Program-made: the position numbers and the translations under genes
Origin: Calamus simplicifolius
Lineage: Eukaryota > Streptophyta > Magnoliopsida > Arecales > Arecaceae
Assembly (NCBI GenBank): GCA_900491605.1
Contig: UESW01004765.1
Location: forward strand, 372,001 to 436,000
Direction of reading: 5' to 3'
DNA: 64,000 bases
The notes under the pieces: generated by a model
Database searches by the model: none
Told to the model about the DNA's origin: nothing
The model's input: only the letters and a program-made list of their open reading frames with translations
Part shown: positions 11,584-23,114 of the stretch, one piece after another
Numbering within the stretch: the first letter of the stretch is position 1
How the letters are laid out: each line of letters opens with the position of its first letter

Positions 11584-11592
11584 AAAGAATAT
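11584..11592. repeat. 9-bp target-site duplication, right copy
   Basis: AAAGAATAT, identical to 6349-6357. Confidence 0.85.
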
Positions 11593-12006
11593 TTTCTTCT
11601 TCTTATCAACAAAAGCACAAGCAAGCAAATTAACATCAATTAAGGAATTACCTACTGAGGGCAAAATTAGTTCAATTTGGTAATTTGTTATAGTTCTCTA
11701 ACTTGCTGTCAGGGACAGCTCATCCAGAAGAAACTCTGAAATCAGTATAGCTCGCATAGCTGGTAACTTTTAAATTTGGTTGACAGTACCAGACCTCAGA
11801 TTATTCAGGACCAAGGTAAAAGGAAAGAAGCAAAATTAATCAAACTATTTGATTCAGGAATGTTGATACAATAAACATGAAGAGTTTCTGAGCAAGCAAG
11901 AGTGATTCATAATGCTTGCTTACCACAAGAGCAAGGATATTAACATTCAATACCCAGTACATGACTGATAAAAACATGCAATATCTTCCCTTATAATGCA
12001 GTAGCA

Positions 12007-13342
12007 TCACTTCTTCATCAGAAGAACCACAGTATGTGCTGCTATACTTCTATTTTCTCCAAGACTATCAACCTTCTCATGAGTTTTTGCTTTGAGGTTT
12101 ACGACTGATGGGTTGGCTCCAAGCAGATTGCATAAGTTGGTCCTGATGGCCTCCTTATGTGGGCTCAATTTTGGTTTTTGCAGAATTAAAGTGGTATCTA
12201 AGTTTCCGAGCTCATAACCTGCTTCGTGCATTAGCCTCACCTGGCATGGAGTGGTATTAGTGAGAGACAGTATTCACCAATTTATTTGATTGTTTGACCA
12301 AAACAAAATAAAGTTTGGTAAGAAGATTCAATAATTAATTGTTTTAGATGAAGTCATGAAGAAAAGGGATCATATACTGAAGGTACAAAGATGATTACAC
12401 CAATAGAGGTAAGCAACCTTTTGGTGATGGCAGAAAAAGCTAAACAGAAGCATATGAGAAAAATAAGACATGATTTGTCAGATTACACATATAACAGACT
12501 AAATCATCAATAAGTAGTCTTGCAACCAACAGAAAAGCATACAGTGAGAAATGACTACTACAATTCTTTCCAGACAAGAGAACACAGGACTACAAGAGGA
12601 GCCCGGATATACCAGTCAGTTGACTGCTTTAGTTATTAGCAGTTTCCTAATACTCCAACTTCACATGCACCAGTTTTTATTCCACTTTAAAGACACGCTG
12701 AGGAATTCACAGAGTTTACCCCTTCAATACACAGAATTATGGCTGTCAACATTTCCTCCTCCCCAATCTGAATTGGCAAGGCTAAGCAGCACTTCTATGC
12801 CAGCTATAACAGTAGTCCACATTGCCAGGCAAAAGCCAATACTAGGTATTAAAGACCACTAAGAAACAGTTCCCCAACAAGAATGTGCAACCATAACCAA
12901 GCTCTGGAATAAACATCTTGTCAGACCAAAATAAGACATGGAATAGGTTGCCAATTTCCTGATTAGTTTTGATCATTCCAAATGAAACTAAAATAGTTTT
13001 CTTTCAAACTTGATCTCAAAAAAATAATATATATTTTATACAGCTTTTTTTTCTTTTGCCTTTTCAGCTGTTTCTTGGAATAAAGGTGGGAGAAATAAAA
13101 GCAAAACCATCAGATTGAAATAGATTTTAAGATCTCCGGTTTGATCTGTAACTATTCATAATCTGTAACTGTTCATATGTTTGTAATCAATTCTTGTTAA
13201 CCAGTTATTGCATGTAAGATGAAAAGCAACTTTTAGGTTTTTGGTTCAAAGTGCAACAATTTTTTTTTAAAAAAATCACCTTCAATATTTTCAAAGAATG
13301 AAAATTAGCAAATATGATATATATACTAATTATTACACAATA

Positions 13343-13385
<43 letters not shown>

Positions 13386-16385
13386 TTGTAATATGTAATT
13401 GTAATAAATAGTTATAATAATTATTTACTTATAATAATATTATGTATATTATATCTCATATATATAATTATTCATATTAAAATATAATATATATACTTTT
13501 ATACAATATATAATTATAATAATTATATTATATATTTATAATATATTCTATTACTGTATGTTAATTATATATTTTTTCTAATATATAACTATTAGATTTA
13601 AAAATATAACTTTGCTTTGTTTTCTTTTTATTTAGAAAATAAAAATTATTTTGAAATTTTAACATGTTTTTCATCTAAATCTTAGTAATTTGGCTTGTCA
13701 ATCAAACATGTCAATGCAAGATACCCAGCAATCTATAATCCGATTGTTGTGCGAACCAAACATGGATATCGTACATATTCAAGATAATGTGATACCAAGA
13801 TGGAATCTTGCATTTCAAGAACCAAACGCCTTGTAAATATGCATCCTATATAGTGTCAATTTTGGATTTTTTTTTTTTTCCTTTTTAATGAGTTAAAAGA
13901 AGGAATACTTACCCAGGGATGACATATAACCTCTAGAAAATAGAAACTATTTCTTCAAATTAAAGATGGATTTTTAACATTTTTTCAGAAAATTGAAAGC
14001 ACTTAACAGTTTGGCTCAAAGCAAATCAAAAGAAATATAGTTGGCCTCCACACAGAAAAGCTTTTTACATTTTTGAGAGATTTTCTAAAGGAGAAAGAGG
14101 AGAAAAGGGCTCTATGCATTAGATCAAACCACTCACCATATTTGCAATATTCAAGCACTTGTGAATTATGAACTTGTCCCTAGCTTGCAGCAAAATTATT
14201 ATTATTATTTTTTTTCTCTCCACTACTAGCAGTGAATAACATTGGATTGGAATCCAGTGCACATTGAAGATTCCAGCATGCACCCATGAATAGTACCAGA
14301 TGCACCTCAGCGGGTGCAGTTCTGAGGAGCATTAACAACCGCACACCTGGATTTGCCAAGGCCTACACCTAGATCTCTCAACTTGTGCACCTGCACCCAG
14401 TGATGATTATTGGTAGCAACCCAAACCTTTTTTGAGCTTGTCACTATGTATATCCTATAGGAGAAAGCAATGATTTTCTCTTTGATGTCTTGCTTTTTAT
14501 TTTCATATGCCAATCGCATCCACCATGAGGGTACTATTACATGTAATTTGTATATTAAAATTATATCATCACTGAAATACTACAACCCTTCCACGCATGG
14601 AAATGTCGGCTATGCTAGAGACCTCTCATCTTGAAGTAGAATTTGTCTATAAATCTAGCACCAATTTACTTTAGCTAAATCTACAAATTTACATGGGTCA
14701 AGTCCACTAAATGATCTTACAAGTCTTAGCTTCTATCTAGCTAGGTATCTATAAATTTAATATAGTTTTATTTACAATAAAAATTAACTAAATAAGTTGC
14801 CATATTATGACAGATGATCCATTAGATTATTATCGAACAAACCCATTTTCAAATAGGAAGTAGAGAGAGTTCTATTGACAGGGGGATACTATTTTGCAAT
14901 TTATTAGGCTGTTAAATCATAATTGATGTCAGTAATAGAGCCACAATATGGTAGCTAGACTCTCAAAATGGATGTGCAAGCCAATGTTATGTGGACGATC
15001 AGTTATAAGAAATTTGAGTGCCATTTGAACACTATAATAGCGGGAATGGCACTCCATTGGCATTCCGAAAGGAGGTGTTCTGCTTATCTGAGACAAACTG
15101 TCAACAATTGGCAAAGATTTCAGAATGTGCTGCTGATTACACTCCAATGCAAGTATTGAGACATCAACAACTCAAGTACAAGGAACCAAGATGCTACTAG
15201 TAAAGTATTGCAAGATCTGCTTGTTTAATATTATGTCAAATGAAATATATTATTTTCAATATCTGGTGCTGCTGAGTAATCAAATTGATGTCAGCATTTT
15301 TACATGTGCTGTGCTTTTCAAAGTGATGCATGAATATGCCTTATATCTTTGTGCACACTTGTATGCATGCATACATTTCTTCATAACATATGTAAGTTCT
15401 TCTAATGTAAACATTTCATGGAGGTTGAAGCAATGGACACATTGAAACAGCTTGACACACAATAGTGGAGTATAATAATCATGCCTTTGAAATGTAGAAC
15501 AATTGATAATCCTAGAAAAAACAATAATAGGATCATGCTATTCGGGTCGCAAATTTCTTTGGGTCAAGCACGGAACTGGAACTAATCGACCATATACTGA
15601 AAAAGCTCCGCAGTTTACTACAGGTCGCACATGGTGTTCTTGTGATTTTCTAACTTCATGGGCCTATATCTGATCATTAATGGGCAAAAAAATTCAGATT
15701 TAGGTCAACGCAATCAGCACGGAGCACTAGAAGCAAGCAGAACACTAGCATACGGACATCACATCAAGATCGCAACAAAATTCTACGGTAAAACTAATAA
15801 ACTCACAGCTTCTTTCACGAAGATGGAAGAATCCGCACCCCTCCACTTAGGATCCGTGTCTGGAAAAATCTGGCCGATATCGGGAAGCCCCAAGGCCCCC
15901 AAAATCGCGTCCACCACACAGTGAAGCAGAACATCCCCTGCAACGGAAGCAATCAATAATAAAACACCTTAAACGAAACCAATCTAAAAGCCCTAAACGA
16001 ATCCCATGCCAATCGAAATCGATCATTTGTGCGAATTACCATCGGAGTGGGCATCGCATCCCCGCTCGTGAGGGATGTTGATACCGCCAATGATCAGAGG
16101 GAAGCCCGGCTCGAGGCGGTGGAGATCGAATCCGTGCCCTATCCGGAAAGGGAGAGCAGGAGGAGGAGAGGGGGGCTGCGCCGCAGGCTTCACGGAGTCC
16201 TGCCGCTCCACCTGGACGGCGGCAACGGTGGTCAGCGGCCGGGATATCGGCGGCGGCCGCCGGAGGGATCGTGGAAAGGCGGAGATGGAAGTGGGAGCGG
16301 AGGTGGTGGAAGGAAGAGAGAGGGATCGTCTTTGGGCGGGTCTGAAGGAGACCGGGGAGGCCAAAAAGACCGAGGAGGAAGCCAT
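12007..16385 (-). CDS. ISPF: 2-C-methyl-D-erythritol 2,4-cyclodiphosphate synthase, plastid (IspF)
   Basis: Three exons: 16385-16040, 15937-15807, 12240-12007 (stop included), GT-AG with consistent phases, 236 aa, usual for plant IspF. The enzyme converts the CDP-methylerythritol 2-phosphate intermediate to the cyclic diphosphate with release of CMP, in the plastid MEP isoprenoid pathway. Residues 1 to about 78 are Ser/Arg/Pro-rich, like a chloroplast transit peptide. The mature core starts at RIGHGFDLHRL. Expected metal ligands are present: Asp87 and His89 (DLH) and His121 (DVLLH); AHSDGD, FPDTDPKWRGADS and the C-terminal block through LLMKK are also intact. The start at 16385 (MASSSV) was preferred over the in-frame ATG at 16424 because it gives a typical transit peptide. 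The second intron is about 3.6 kb. No coding break is visible. Confidence 0.95.
12241..15806 (-). other. Large second intron of ISPF
   Basis: About 3.57 kb between the KEA-ending exon and the exon starting with VRLMHEAG. It is AT-rich, with an ATT microsatellite and strongly AT-rich sequence at 13260-13620. No intact mobile element or second gene was recognised. Confidence 0.85.
13343..13385. repeat. (ATT)n microsatellite in the ISPF intron
   Basis: About 14 ATT units within AT-rich intron sequence. Confidence 0.95.
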
Positions 16386-16430
16386 GGTCCGGCAGCGGCC
16401 CCAAGGAGGGAGAGCGGCATACAACGGAAG

Positions 16431-16440
16431 TATATTTTAA
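16431..16440 (-). promoter_or_regulatory. Possible TATA-like element of ISPF
   Basis: On the gene strand this reads TTAAAATATA, about 45-55 bases before the ATG at 16385. Position and composition fit a TATA element, with no transcription-start evidence. Confidence 0.35.
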
Positions 16441-16491
16441 TTGTGGAGGCGAGAAGCCGAGATGGATCACGGGAAATATGGAATGGTTGAG

Positions 16492-16538
16492 TTATTATTA
16501 TTATTATTATTATTATTATTGTTATTATTATTATTATT
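16492..16538. repeat. (ATT)n microsatellite near the ISPF promoter
   Basis: About 15 ATT/TTA units with one GTT interruption, roughly 110-150 bp upstream of the ISPF start codon. Confidence 0.95.
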
Positions 16539-16569
16539 GGCGCTTCTTCTCTCAACCCGGTTCGCATAA

Positions 16570-18125
16570 CCGCATCAAGGTGTCAAAAAGTCAGGGCTTC
16601 CAATCGGAGTCAAAACAGACGTATTACATTTGAAATATTAACTGCACTTGTTCCACGTTCGCAGAGAAGACACCGAATCTTTTGGGCCATTAATTCTTAA
16701 GAAAGATATGTTTGAACGTTTGAGCAATACAATTATAAAAATGTTTTCCACATGGTATGTTGTAAATTATTTTTTTATAAATAAATGATTTTTTCATCAT
16801 CAATGGACAGCGACCACTGTTTTATTTTTTTAAAATAAATTTCAAGGAGGTTCCGAACGATTTTATCCGTTGATATAAATTAAATTTTGATGGTAATCTA
16901 AATAAATATATTTTTAATATTTAAATATAAAAATCGAATGTTTAGTAAGTATAGATGGATACCTAATTATACATAATTAGATTCTTTTTTTTTATAAAGA
17001 GAAAATACATAATTAGATTCAAGAGGAAAAAAAGTTAAATAAAATATTAATTTGACCTTAAATTGCAAAGTTTTATTAGGTTTTTTACGCAGAATTCACG
17101 AAGTCTGCGCAGAAGAATTAACTCTTCCTCAGATACTTTTAGCCTCTCAAAAATCAAAATTATGTTGAAGATAAGATTGCAGCCTCCATAACCAGAACAA
17201 GCCAAAAAAATTTATTTAAAAAAATGATAAATTTGAAGGGGTGACTCAACGTCTCTTTTCTTCATCTTTCTTTTTATTTTTTATTTTTTATTTTTTTTGA
17301 TGGAGTTGAACCGTTGGCTGTCAAATGCCAAGAGCTTGGTCCTAAATCCTGATCCCCTGGAATGGAGCCTCTGCGACCGCCAAGTCACGCTACGCTCCGC
17401 TGCTCTTTTTTTCTTTCCCGTCGGATTCGGGTCTCATTAGATATATTCATGCCCGACATCTCAGCGATGGCGTCGGCGCTGTCTCTCCCAGTTCCCCGCC
17501 TAACCCCCACCAGCGGTACGGGGTGTTGGTAAAAAAGTTGAAAAAAAAGGAGCGCGGCCGTAACGGTAACGCTCACGGTCACGAAAAATATTTAAAATAT
17601 ATATAATAAATAATTAAAAATTAAAAAATAATTTAGCAATCGTTTATGCTTAAATTTTTTTTTTTTTTATTAATATTAAAAAATATTTTTTGTTTTTGTA
17701 AAAACTCTTTCTTAGAAATTTAAAAAATAGTCTAAAAAAAAAACGTAACGCTTGTGAGCGTGAGCGCTCGTGGAATTCGTGAGTTCGCGAACGTTGGGAG
17801 AGCGTTTGCTCATCTCAACTCTTAGAAATAAACTAATTTATTTTTCAAGTCATTTTTGATGTAATTTTGCTCATTTGAATGTACAGAAATAGATCAAATA
17901 ATTTATTTTTTAAGTTATTTCTGAAATAATTTAGGACTAACGACTATCAGGCCTTTAAGGTCATTATGGGCTAAGCCATTAGAGCTTTTCTAGGCTAAGC
18001 CTATAAATAGGTTCAAGAATTCAGGATTAAGGGATGAATCTATCAAGCCTGAATAGAAAATTTTTTTATTATTATTTTTTATTACTATTTTTTTATATTG
18101 GGCATCTGAAGGAGTCATTGGGTTA
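16570..18125. other. Intergenic stretch without a recognised gene
   Basis: AT-rich, with long T and A runs. At 17555-17815 a GC-richer patch holds repeated GTAACG, GCTCACG and GTGAGCGTGAGCGC words, suggesting a small transposon remnant. I could not define its ends. Confidence 0.5.
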
Positions 18126-18133
18126 CATATCGA
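18126..18133. repeat. 8-bp target-site duplication, left copy
   Basis: CATATCGA, repeated exactly at 20863-20870. Eight bases is the hAT duplication length. Confidence 0.9.
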
Positions 18134-18590
18134 TAGGCATGGGCACTGGGCCGTGCCGTGCCAGGCACGGCTCAGGCCCATCGTGCCAGAAAAATTACCG
18201 TGTCGTGCCTGGCACGGCCCATTAACAAATGGGCCGTGCCAGGCACGATCCATTAAAAAAAAAATCAAATTCGGCACGGCCCGTGACCCATCAAGAAATG
18301 GGCCACGGGCCGTGCCTGGCATGGCCCGTCACGGACCGTGCCTGGCACGGCCCAGCAGGGCCGTTGCTGGGCCGTGCCAAAACGGCCCTTCTGGGCCGTT
18401 TTGTGGGCCGTGCCATGGCAGGGCCGTGCCATGGCACGGCCCAGCAACGGCCCTGCTGGGCCGTTTTAGCACGGCCCTGCTAGGCCGTTTTGGCACGGCC
18501 CAGCAACAGCCCTGCTGGGCCGTGCCAGAACGGCCTTGCTGGGCCATTTTATAGGCCGTGCCAAGGGCTGTGCCATGGCACGGCTAGTGC
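18134..18590. repeat. Left subterminal GC-rich palindromic repeats of the hAT element
   Basis: Dozens of GGGCCGTGCC and GGCACGGCCC words in both orientations, forming inverted pairs such as CCGTGCC-x-GGCACGG. Repeated subterminal words are typical transposase-binding regions in hAT elements; that role is inferred here. Open frames across this block are artefacts of the repeat. Confidence 0.8.
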
Positions 18591-18624
18591 CAGGAGCATA
18601 CTGTGAACCTAGGCACCAGCCAGC

Positions 18625-20165
18625 TGATCGAAGCCATGATCCTGATCGGCGATGATGGATCCGACGATTGCAATCGATCCAAGCCATGATCCCGATCGAC
18701 GATGATCGATTAGATCGTTGCGATCAATCCGATCGGAGACGATCCGACGGTTGCGATTGATCCAAGCCATGATCCCGATCGAGGATGATCGATCCGATGG
18801 TTGCAATCCATCCAATCGGAGACGATCCGACGATTGCGATCGATCCAAGCCATGATCCCGATCGGCGATGATCAATCCAACAGTTGCGATCCATCCAATC
18901 GGAGACGATCTGATGGTTACGATCGATACAAGCCATGATCCCGATCGACAATGATCGATCGGACTGTTGCGATCAATCCGATCGGAGACGATCCGATGTC
19001 TGCGATCGATCCAAGCCATGATCATGATCGGCGATGATCAATCCGACGGTTACGATCCATCTGATTGGAGATGATCCGACGTCTGCGATCGATCCAAGCC
19101 ATGATCCCGATCGACGATGATCAATCCGACGGTTGCGATCCATCCGATCGAAGATGATTCGACGTCTGGATCGATCCAAGCCATGATTCCGGTCGGCGAT
19201 GATCAATCCGACAGTTGCGATCAATCCGATCGAAGACAATCCAACGGTTGCGATCGATCCAAGCCATTATCTCGATCGGTGATGTTCAATCCAACAGTTG
19301 CGATACATCCGATCGGAGACGATCCGATGGTTGCGACCGATCCAAGCCATGATCCCGATCTACAATGATCGATCGGACTATTGCGATCCATCTGATCGGA
19401 GATGATCCGATGTCTGCGATCGACCAAGCCATGATCCCAATCAATGATGATCGATCCGACGGTTGCGATCGATCCGATTGGAGACGATCCGACGGTTTGC
19501 GATTGATCCATGCCATGATCCTGATCGGCGATGATCGATCTGACGGTTGCGATCCATTCGATCGGCGATGATCCGACGTTGCGATCGATCCAAGCCATGA
19601 TCCCGATCGGCGATGATCGATCTGATCAGAGACGATCAGACGGTTGCGATCGATCCATGCCATGATCCTGATCTGCTATTATCGATCGAACGGTTGCGAT
19701 CTATCCAATCGGAGACGATCCGACGATTGCGATCGATCCAAGCTATGATCCCAATCAGCGATGATCGATCGGACCATTGTGATCAATCCGATCGGAGACG
19801 ATCCGACGTCTTCGATCGATCCAAGCCATGATCCCGATCGGCGATGATCAATCCGACGGTTGTGATCGATCCAAGCCATGATCCCGATCGGCGATGATCA
19901 ATCCGACGGTTGTGATCAATCCAAGCCATGATCCCGATTGGTGATGATCAATCTAACCGTTGCGATCGATCCGATCGGAGACGATCCGACGGTTGCGATC
20001 GATTCAAGCCATGATCCCGATCGGGGATGATCAATCCAACGGTTGCGATCTATCCCATCGAAGACGATCCGACAGTTGCGATTGATCCAAGCCATGATCC
20101 CGATCGGCGATGATCGATCCGACGGTTGCGATCCATCCGATCGGCGATGATCCAATGGTTGCGAT
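18625..20165. repeat. 83-bp minisatellite, about 20 copies
   Basis: The word AAGCCATGAT recurs at about 18631, 18681, 18764, 18847, 18930, 19013, 19096, 19178, 19261, 19344, 19426, 19510, 19592, 19657, 19740, 19823, 19873, 19923, 20006 and 20089. Most steps are 82-84 bp; three are 50 bp and one is 65. The 83-mer therefore looks like a 50-bp plus a 33-bp part (the latter around GATCGGAGACGATCCGACGG), and the 50-bp units lack the second part. Open frames here have no stops because of the repeat and are not genes. Confidence 0.95.
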
Positions 20166-20384
20166 CTTTCTATTTTTTTCTTCTTACTTATTATATTATG
20201 TTCTAGAGGTCAGGCCTAGCCCCCCTCCCTTCTGTACCATTTTAATTTTAAATTAATAAACTGGTAGGGGTCTGTGCCAAACCCTCCACCATTATGGTGG
20301 CTTTATATTAATAAATTTTTTTTATTCCTAATAATTTTTTAATTTATCAAAAAAAATATTTTTTATAAATTTTTTTATTTGAGC

Positions 20385-20862
20385 TGTTCATGGGCCAGGT
20401 CCCAGGTGGGCTGTGCCTGGCACGGCCCAGGCCCACCTGGGCCGTGCCTGGCATGGCTCACCTGGGCCGGCACGGCTCAGGCCCACCTGGGCCGTGCCGG
20501 GCACGGCTCAGGCCCACCTGGGCCGTGCCGGGCACGGCTCAGGCCCACCTGGGCCGTGCCAGGCACGGCCCACCTGGGTCGGCATGGCTCAGGCCCACCT
20601 GGGTCGTGCCAGGCACGACCCAGGTGGACCGTGCCGGCCCAGGTGGGCCATGCCGGCATGGCACGAAGGGCCGGCCCAGGCCCATCATGGGCCGTGCCGT
20701 GCTGGGCCAATAGAAAAAATTTTCTGAGCCCGACATGGCCCGGTAAACTGGGCCGTGCCGGCACGGTCCGGTACTGTAGCAGTACCGGGCCGTGCCTGGC
20801 ATGGCCCATCAGGGCCTGGGCCGTGCCGTGCCATGGGCGGCACGGCCCAGTGCCCACCTCTA
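20385..20862. repeat. Right subterminal GC-rich palindromic repeats of the hAT element
   Basis: Same GGGCCGTGCC/GGCACGGC vocabulary as the left block, with CCCACCTGGGCC inserts in tandem at 20420-20660. Its terminus is inverted relative to the left end. Confidence 0.8.
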
Positions 20863-20870
20863 CATATCGA
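20863..20870. repeat. 8-bp target-site duplication, right copy
   Basis: CATATCGA, identical to 18126-18133. Confidence 0.9.
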
Positions 20871-23110
20871 GCCGAATCATTGTATGATAGATCGCCTACA
20901 ACTTGCACAAAGGGACAAAAATTAGGATAAAACCAGTCCTTAGGGCTGTGTCTAATACGCCTCGGTTCAAGCATGATTCTTATCTTCTTTTAATTTCAAG
21001 TTCTTTGTGCATTTAAATTTCTAAACTAAAATTTTTAGCAATTTCTAGGAAGGAGTTTTTGTGAAACAAAAAATATTTTCAATAATTAAGGACTAGTTTT
21101 AGTTTTTACTAGAAATTGCTGGGACTTTCATTGTAAGTTATTTTTTAAAAAGTTTTTTTTTCCTATTTTTGAATCTATGCAAAAATCTTAGAAATTATTT
21201 TTTTTTAGAAAAAAGAGAGGTCTTGAATTTAAAATTTAAAATTTAATTAAATTTCAAATTTGAAATTTAAAATTCAAACTAGAAATTTGAAATTCAAATT
21301 TGAAATTTACAATTCAATTATGAAATTTAAAATTTAAATTTAAAATTTAAAAAATTCAAATTCAAATTTTAAAATATTTAAAAATTTTTGAAACTAAAAT
21401 TCAAATTTTAATTATTTGAGTTAAATTTTTTTAGTGGTTACTTTATTATTGCAAGTAGTTTTTAGATTTAAATTTTTGAATTTAAATTCAAAATCTAGAA
21501 ATATCTGAAAAACACTAATTTAAAAACTTAAACTATAAAGATAAAGCTTTAACTTTTTGTTATTCAGAATCAATTAAGCTCAAGGTTCATATTTGAATAC
21601 CTATATTTCATGTTTGCATTAAAAAAAAAAATTAAAAAATTGTAATATTAGATGTATCCTATATGTTAATGTTCCTTATTGCAGATTTTTTACAAAGGGG
21701 CCTGCTCAATATGGGAAAGTATATTGTTCTTTTGTGTAGCATAATTATAACTACAAGTAAACTATTATTTAACTATTAATTAATTCATTGGTTACGTGGA
21801 AGTTGTGGCTTCTAAAGTTTTATTCCTTCTTTTAGAATGTGTTGTATGCATCTTATACCTTATCTAGCTTCCATGTATGCCTTGCACTGTGCTATTTTTT
21901 TACCTGATTTTGCTTAGCTCTGTAATCCATGCTTTGATATTGCAAATGGTTCCTAGCTTTTCCGGTTGATGCAAAGTTAGGAGTTGTTAATTAAAGGCAT
22001 GAGTTATAATATGGACCATGTTAGTAAATTGCAGACCATTAAAGCAGTATAATCTTATTGACTTACACATTCAATATGATGTGCACGATATGCATAGGTG
22101 ATTATAAAATCAAATGATATCTATTGAAAAAAAAATCATGGAATTGCTCGACTAACTGTTCATATGTTCTTGCTTAGGAATTGATTGAAATAGTTTGTTA
22201 TATAGAAATAATATATAGAATTTGATCAAATTCCAGAAGGCACATGACAAAGTAGCATACAATGTGATTTGGTATATTACCGTAGGCTAAGGGAACATTA
22301 GGAAAGATTTTTATTCAAAGCATAAAATAAATGTAAGATAGATTGGAAATTTTGAGATATGGTTGCAAACATTCGACTTGCAAGTGTTGAATGAGTTTCT
22401 CAGACATGATTGGTCTATGTGAAGATCTACCCTATGACTTAAAAGTTAGAACAATGCATCAACTATCAAACTAAATATTCAGGTATTTTGGTGGTTTGAA
22501 CTGCACAAATCAGATCAGCACTGTGTTTTATCCTTTTTTTTTCACCTGAAAACAGAGCCAAATCATTATCTAAATGTGTTTGTATGGCTCTATTTCATGT
22601 AAAACTATTTGTGACCGAAGGTAAAACCATTTTTCCTCAGATAGAATGGACTTAATTTTGGAAAAGAAAATCCAAAATTATTTAAAAATTTATTAAACTT
22701 TGATTCTTTGAATGTCAGTTGGCTCTCTGAAACATAAAACTCTAGCCGGCTTTTATTCCTCTTTATTTTACCGTTGTCATTTATGTTCTGATAGTTTACA
22801 TTCGTTGCAAGGAATATTGAATGCATTCTTATGTTCAACAAAATCTCGGATGAATAATATTTTCATTCAATCATTAATTTTTCATAAGTTTATACTTGTT
22901 GGAAGACTGCTATCATAGTTTTCTATATATATATAAAAGTATATTTACTATAATAAATATTTAAATTATTACAGCATAACAATAAAGTTTAACATATGTT
23001 TCAAGTTATGATACATTTTTATTTCATCTGTATTCAATTCTAATGTATCTTTATTTGATTCTCTTATTTGAGGTTTAGTCTAAAAAAATAATGTTATCTC
23101 TTTGGAATAA
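20871..23110. other. Intergenic stretch, low-complexity AT-rich core
   Basis: At 21190-21500 there is a cryptic repeat of AAATTT/AATTCAAATTTGAAATTT words. The rest is AT-rich with no convincing coding region. Confidence 0.6.
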
Positions 23111-23114
23111 GTTT

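Larger units (their letters stand above)
18134..20862. mobile_element. Non-autonomous hAT element carrying a minisatellite
   Basis: The left end reads TAGGCATGGGCACTGGGCCG; the reversed right end reads TAGAGGTGGGCACTGGGCCG. Both have hAT-style TAG termini and are flanked by the exact 8-bp duplication CATATCGA. The 2.7-kb body has three parts: a GC-rich palindromic block (18134-18590), a GATC-rich tandem array (about 18625-20165), an AT-rich spacer, and a second GC-rich block (20385-20862). No transposase motif is visible, so it would need enzyme from another hAT. Mobility is inferred from ends plus target duplication. Confidence 0.85.

Noticed and set aside
14307..14519. Minus-strand frame sharing VWVATN with the frame at 5951-6241
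   Set aside because: Only about 16 bases match and the surrounding sequence differs, so I do not treat it as a second copy.
18153..18687. Overlapping open frames on both strands (ARPSRAVAGPCQ-like peptides)
   Set aside because: They are translations of the GGGCCGTGCC repeat, open in many frames at once, with no recognised domain.
18609..20155. Long frames with SGSWLGSIA or IMAWIDRN peptides
   Set aside because: They repeat every 83 bp with the minisatellite and occur in several frames, so they are not proteins.
18625..20165. CRISPR-like array
   Set aside because: The unit is a continuous 83-bp repeat with no unique spacers, in a plant nuclear genome, inside a transposon.
20379..20974. 183-aa and 165-aa frames on opposite strands
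   Set aside because: Products of the GC-rich hAT subterminal repeat.
22190..22320. Possible LINE fragment (FQKAHDKVAYNVIW)
   Set aside because: The resemblance to a reverse transcriptase block is short and interrupted; not enough to call.
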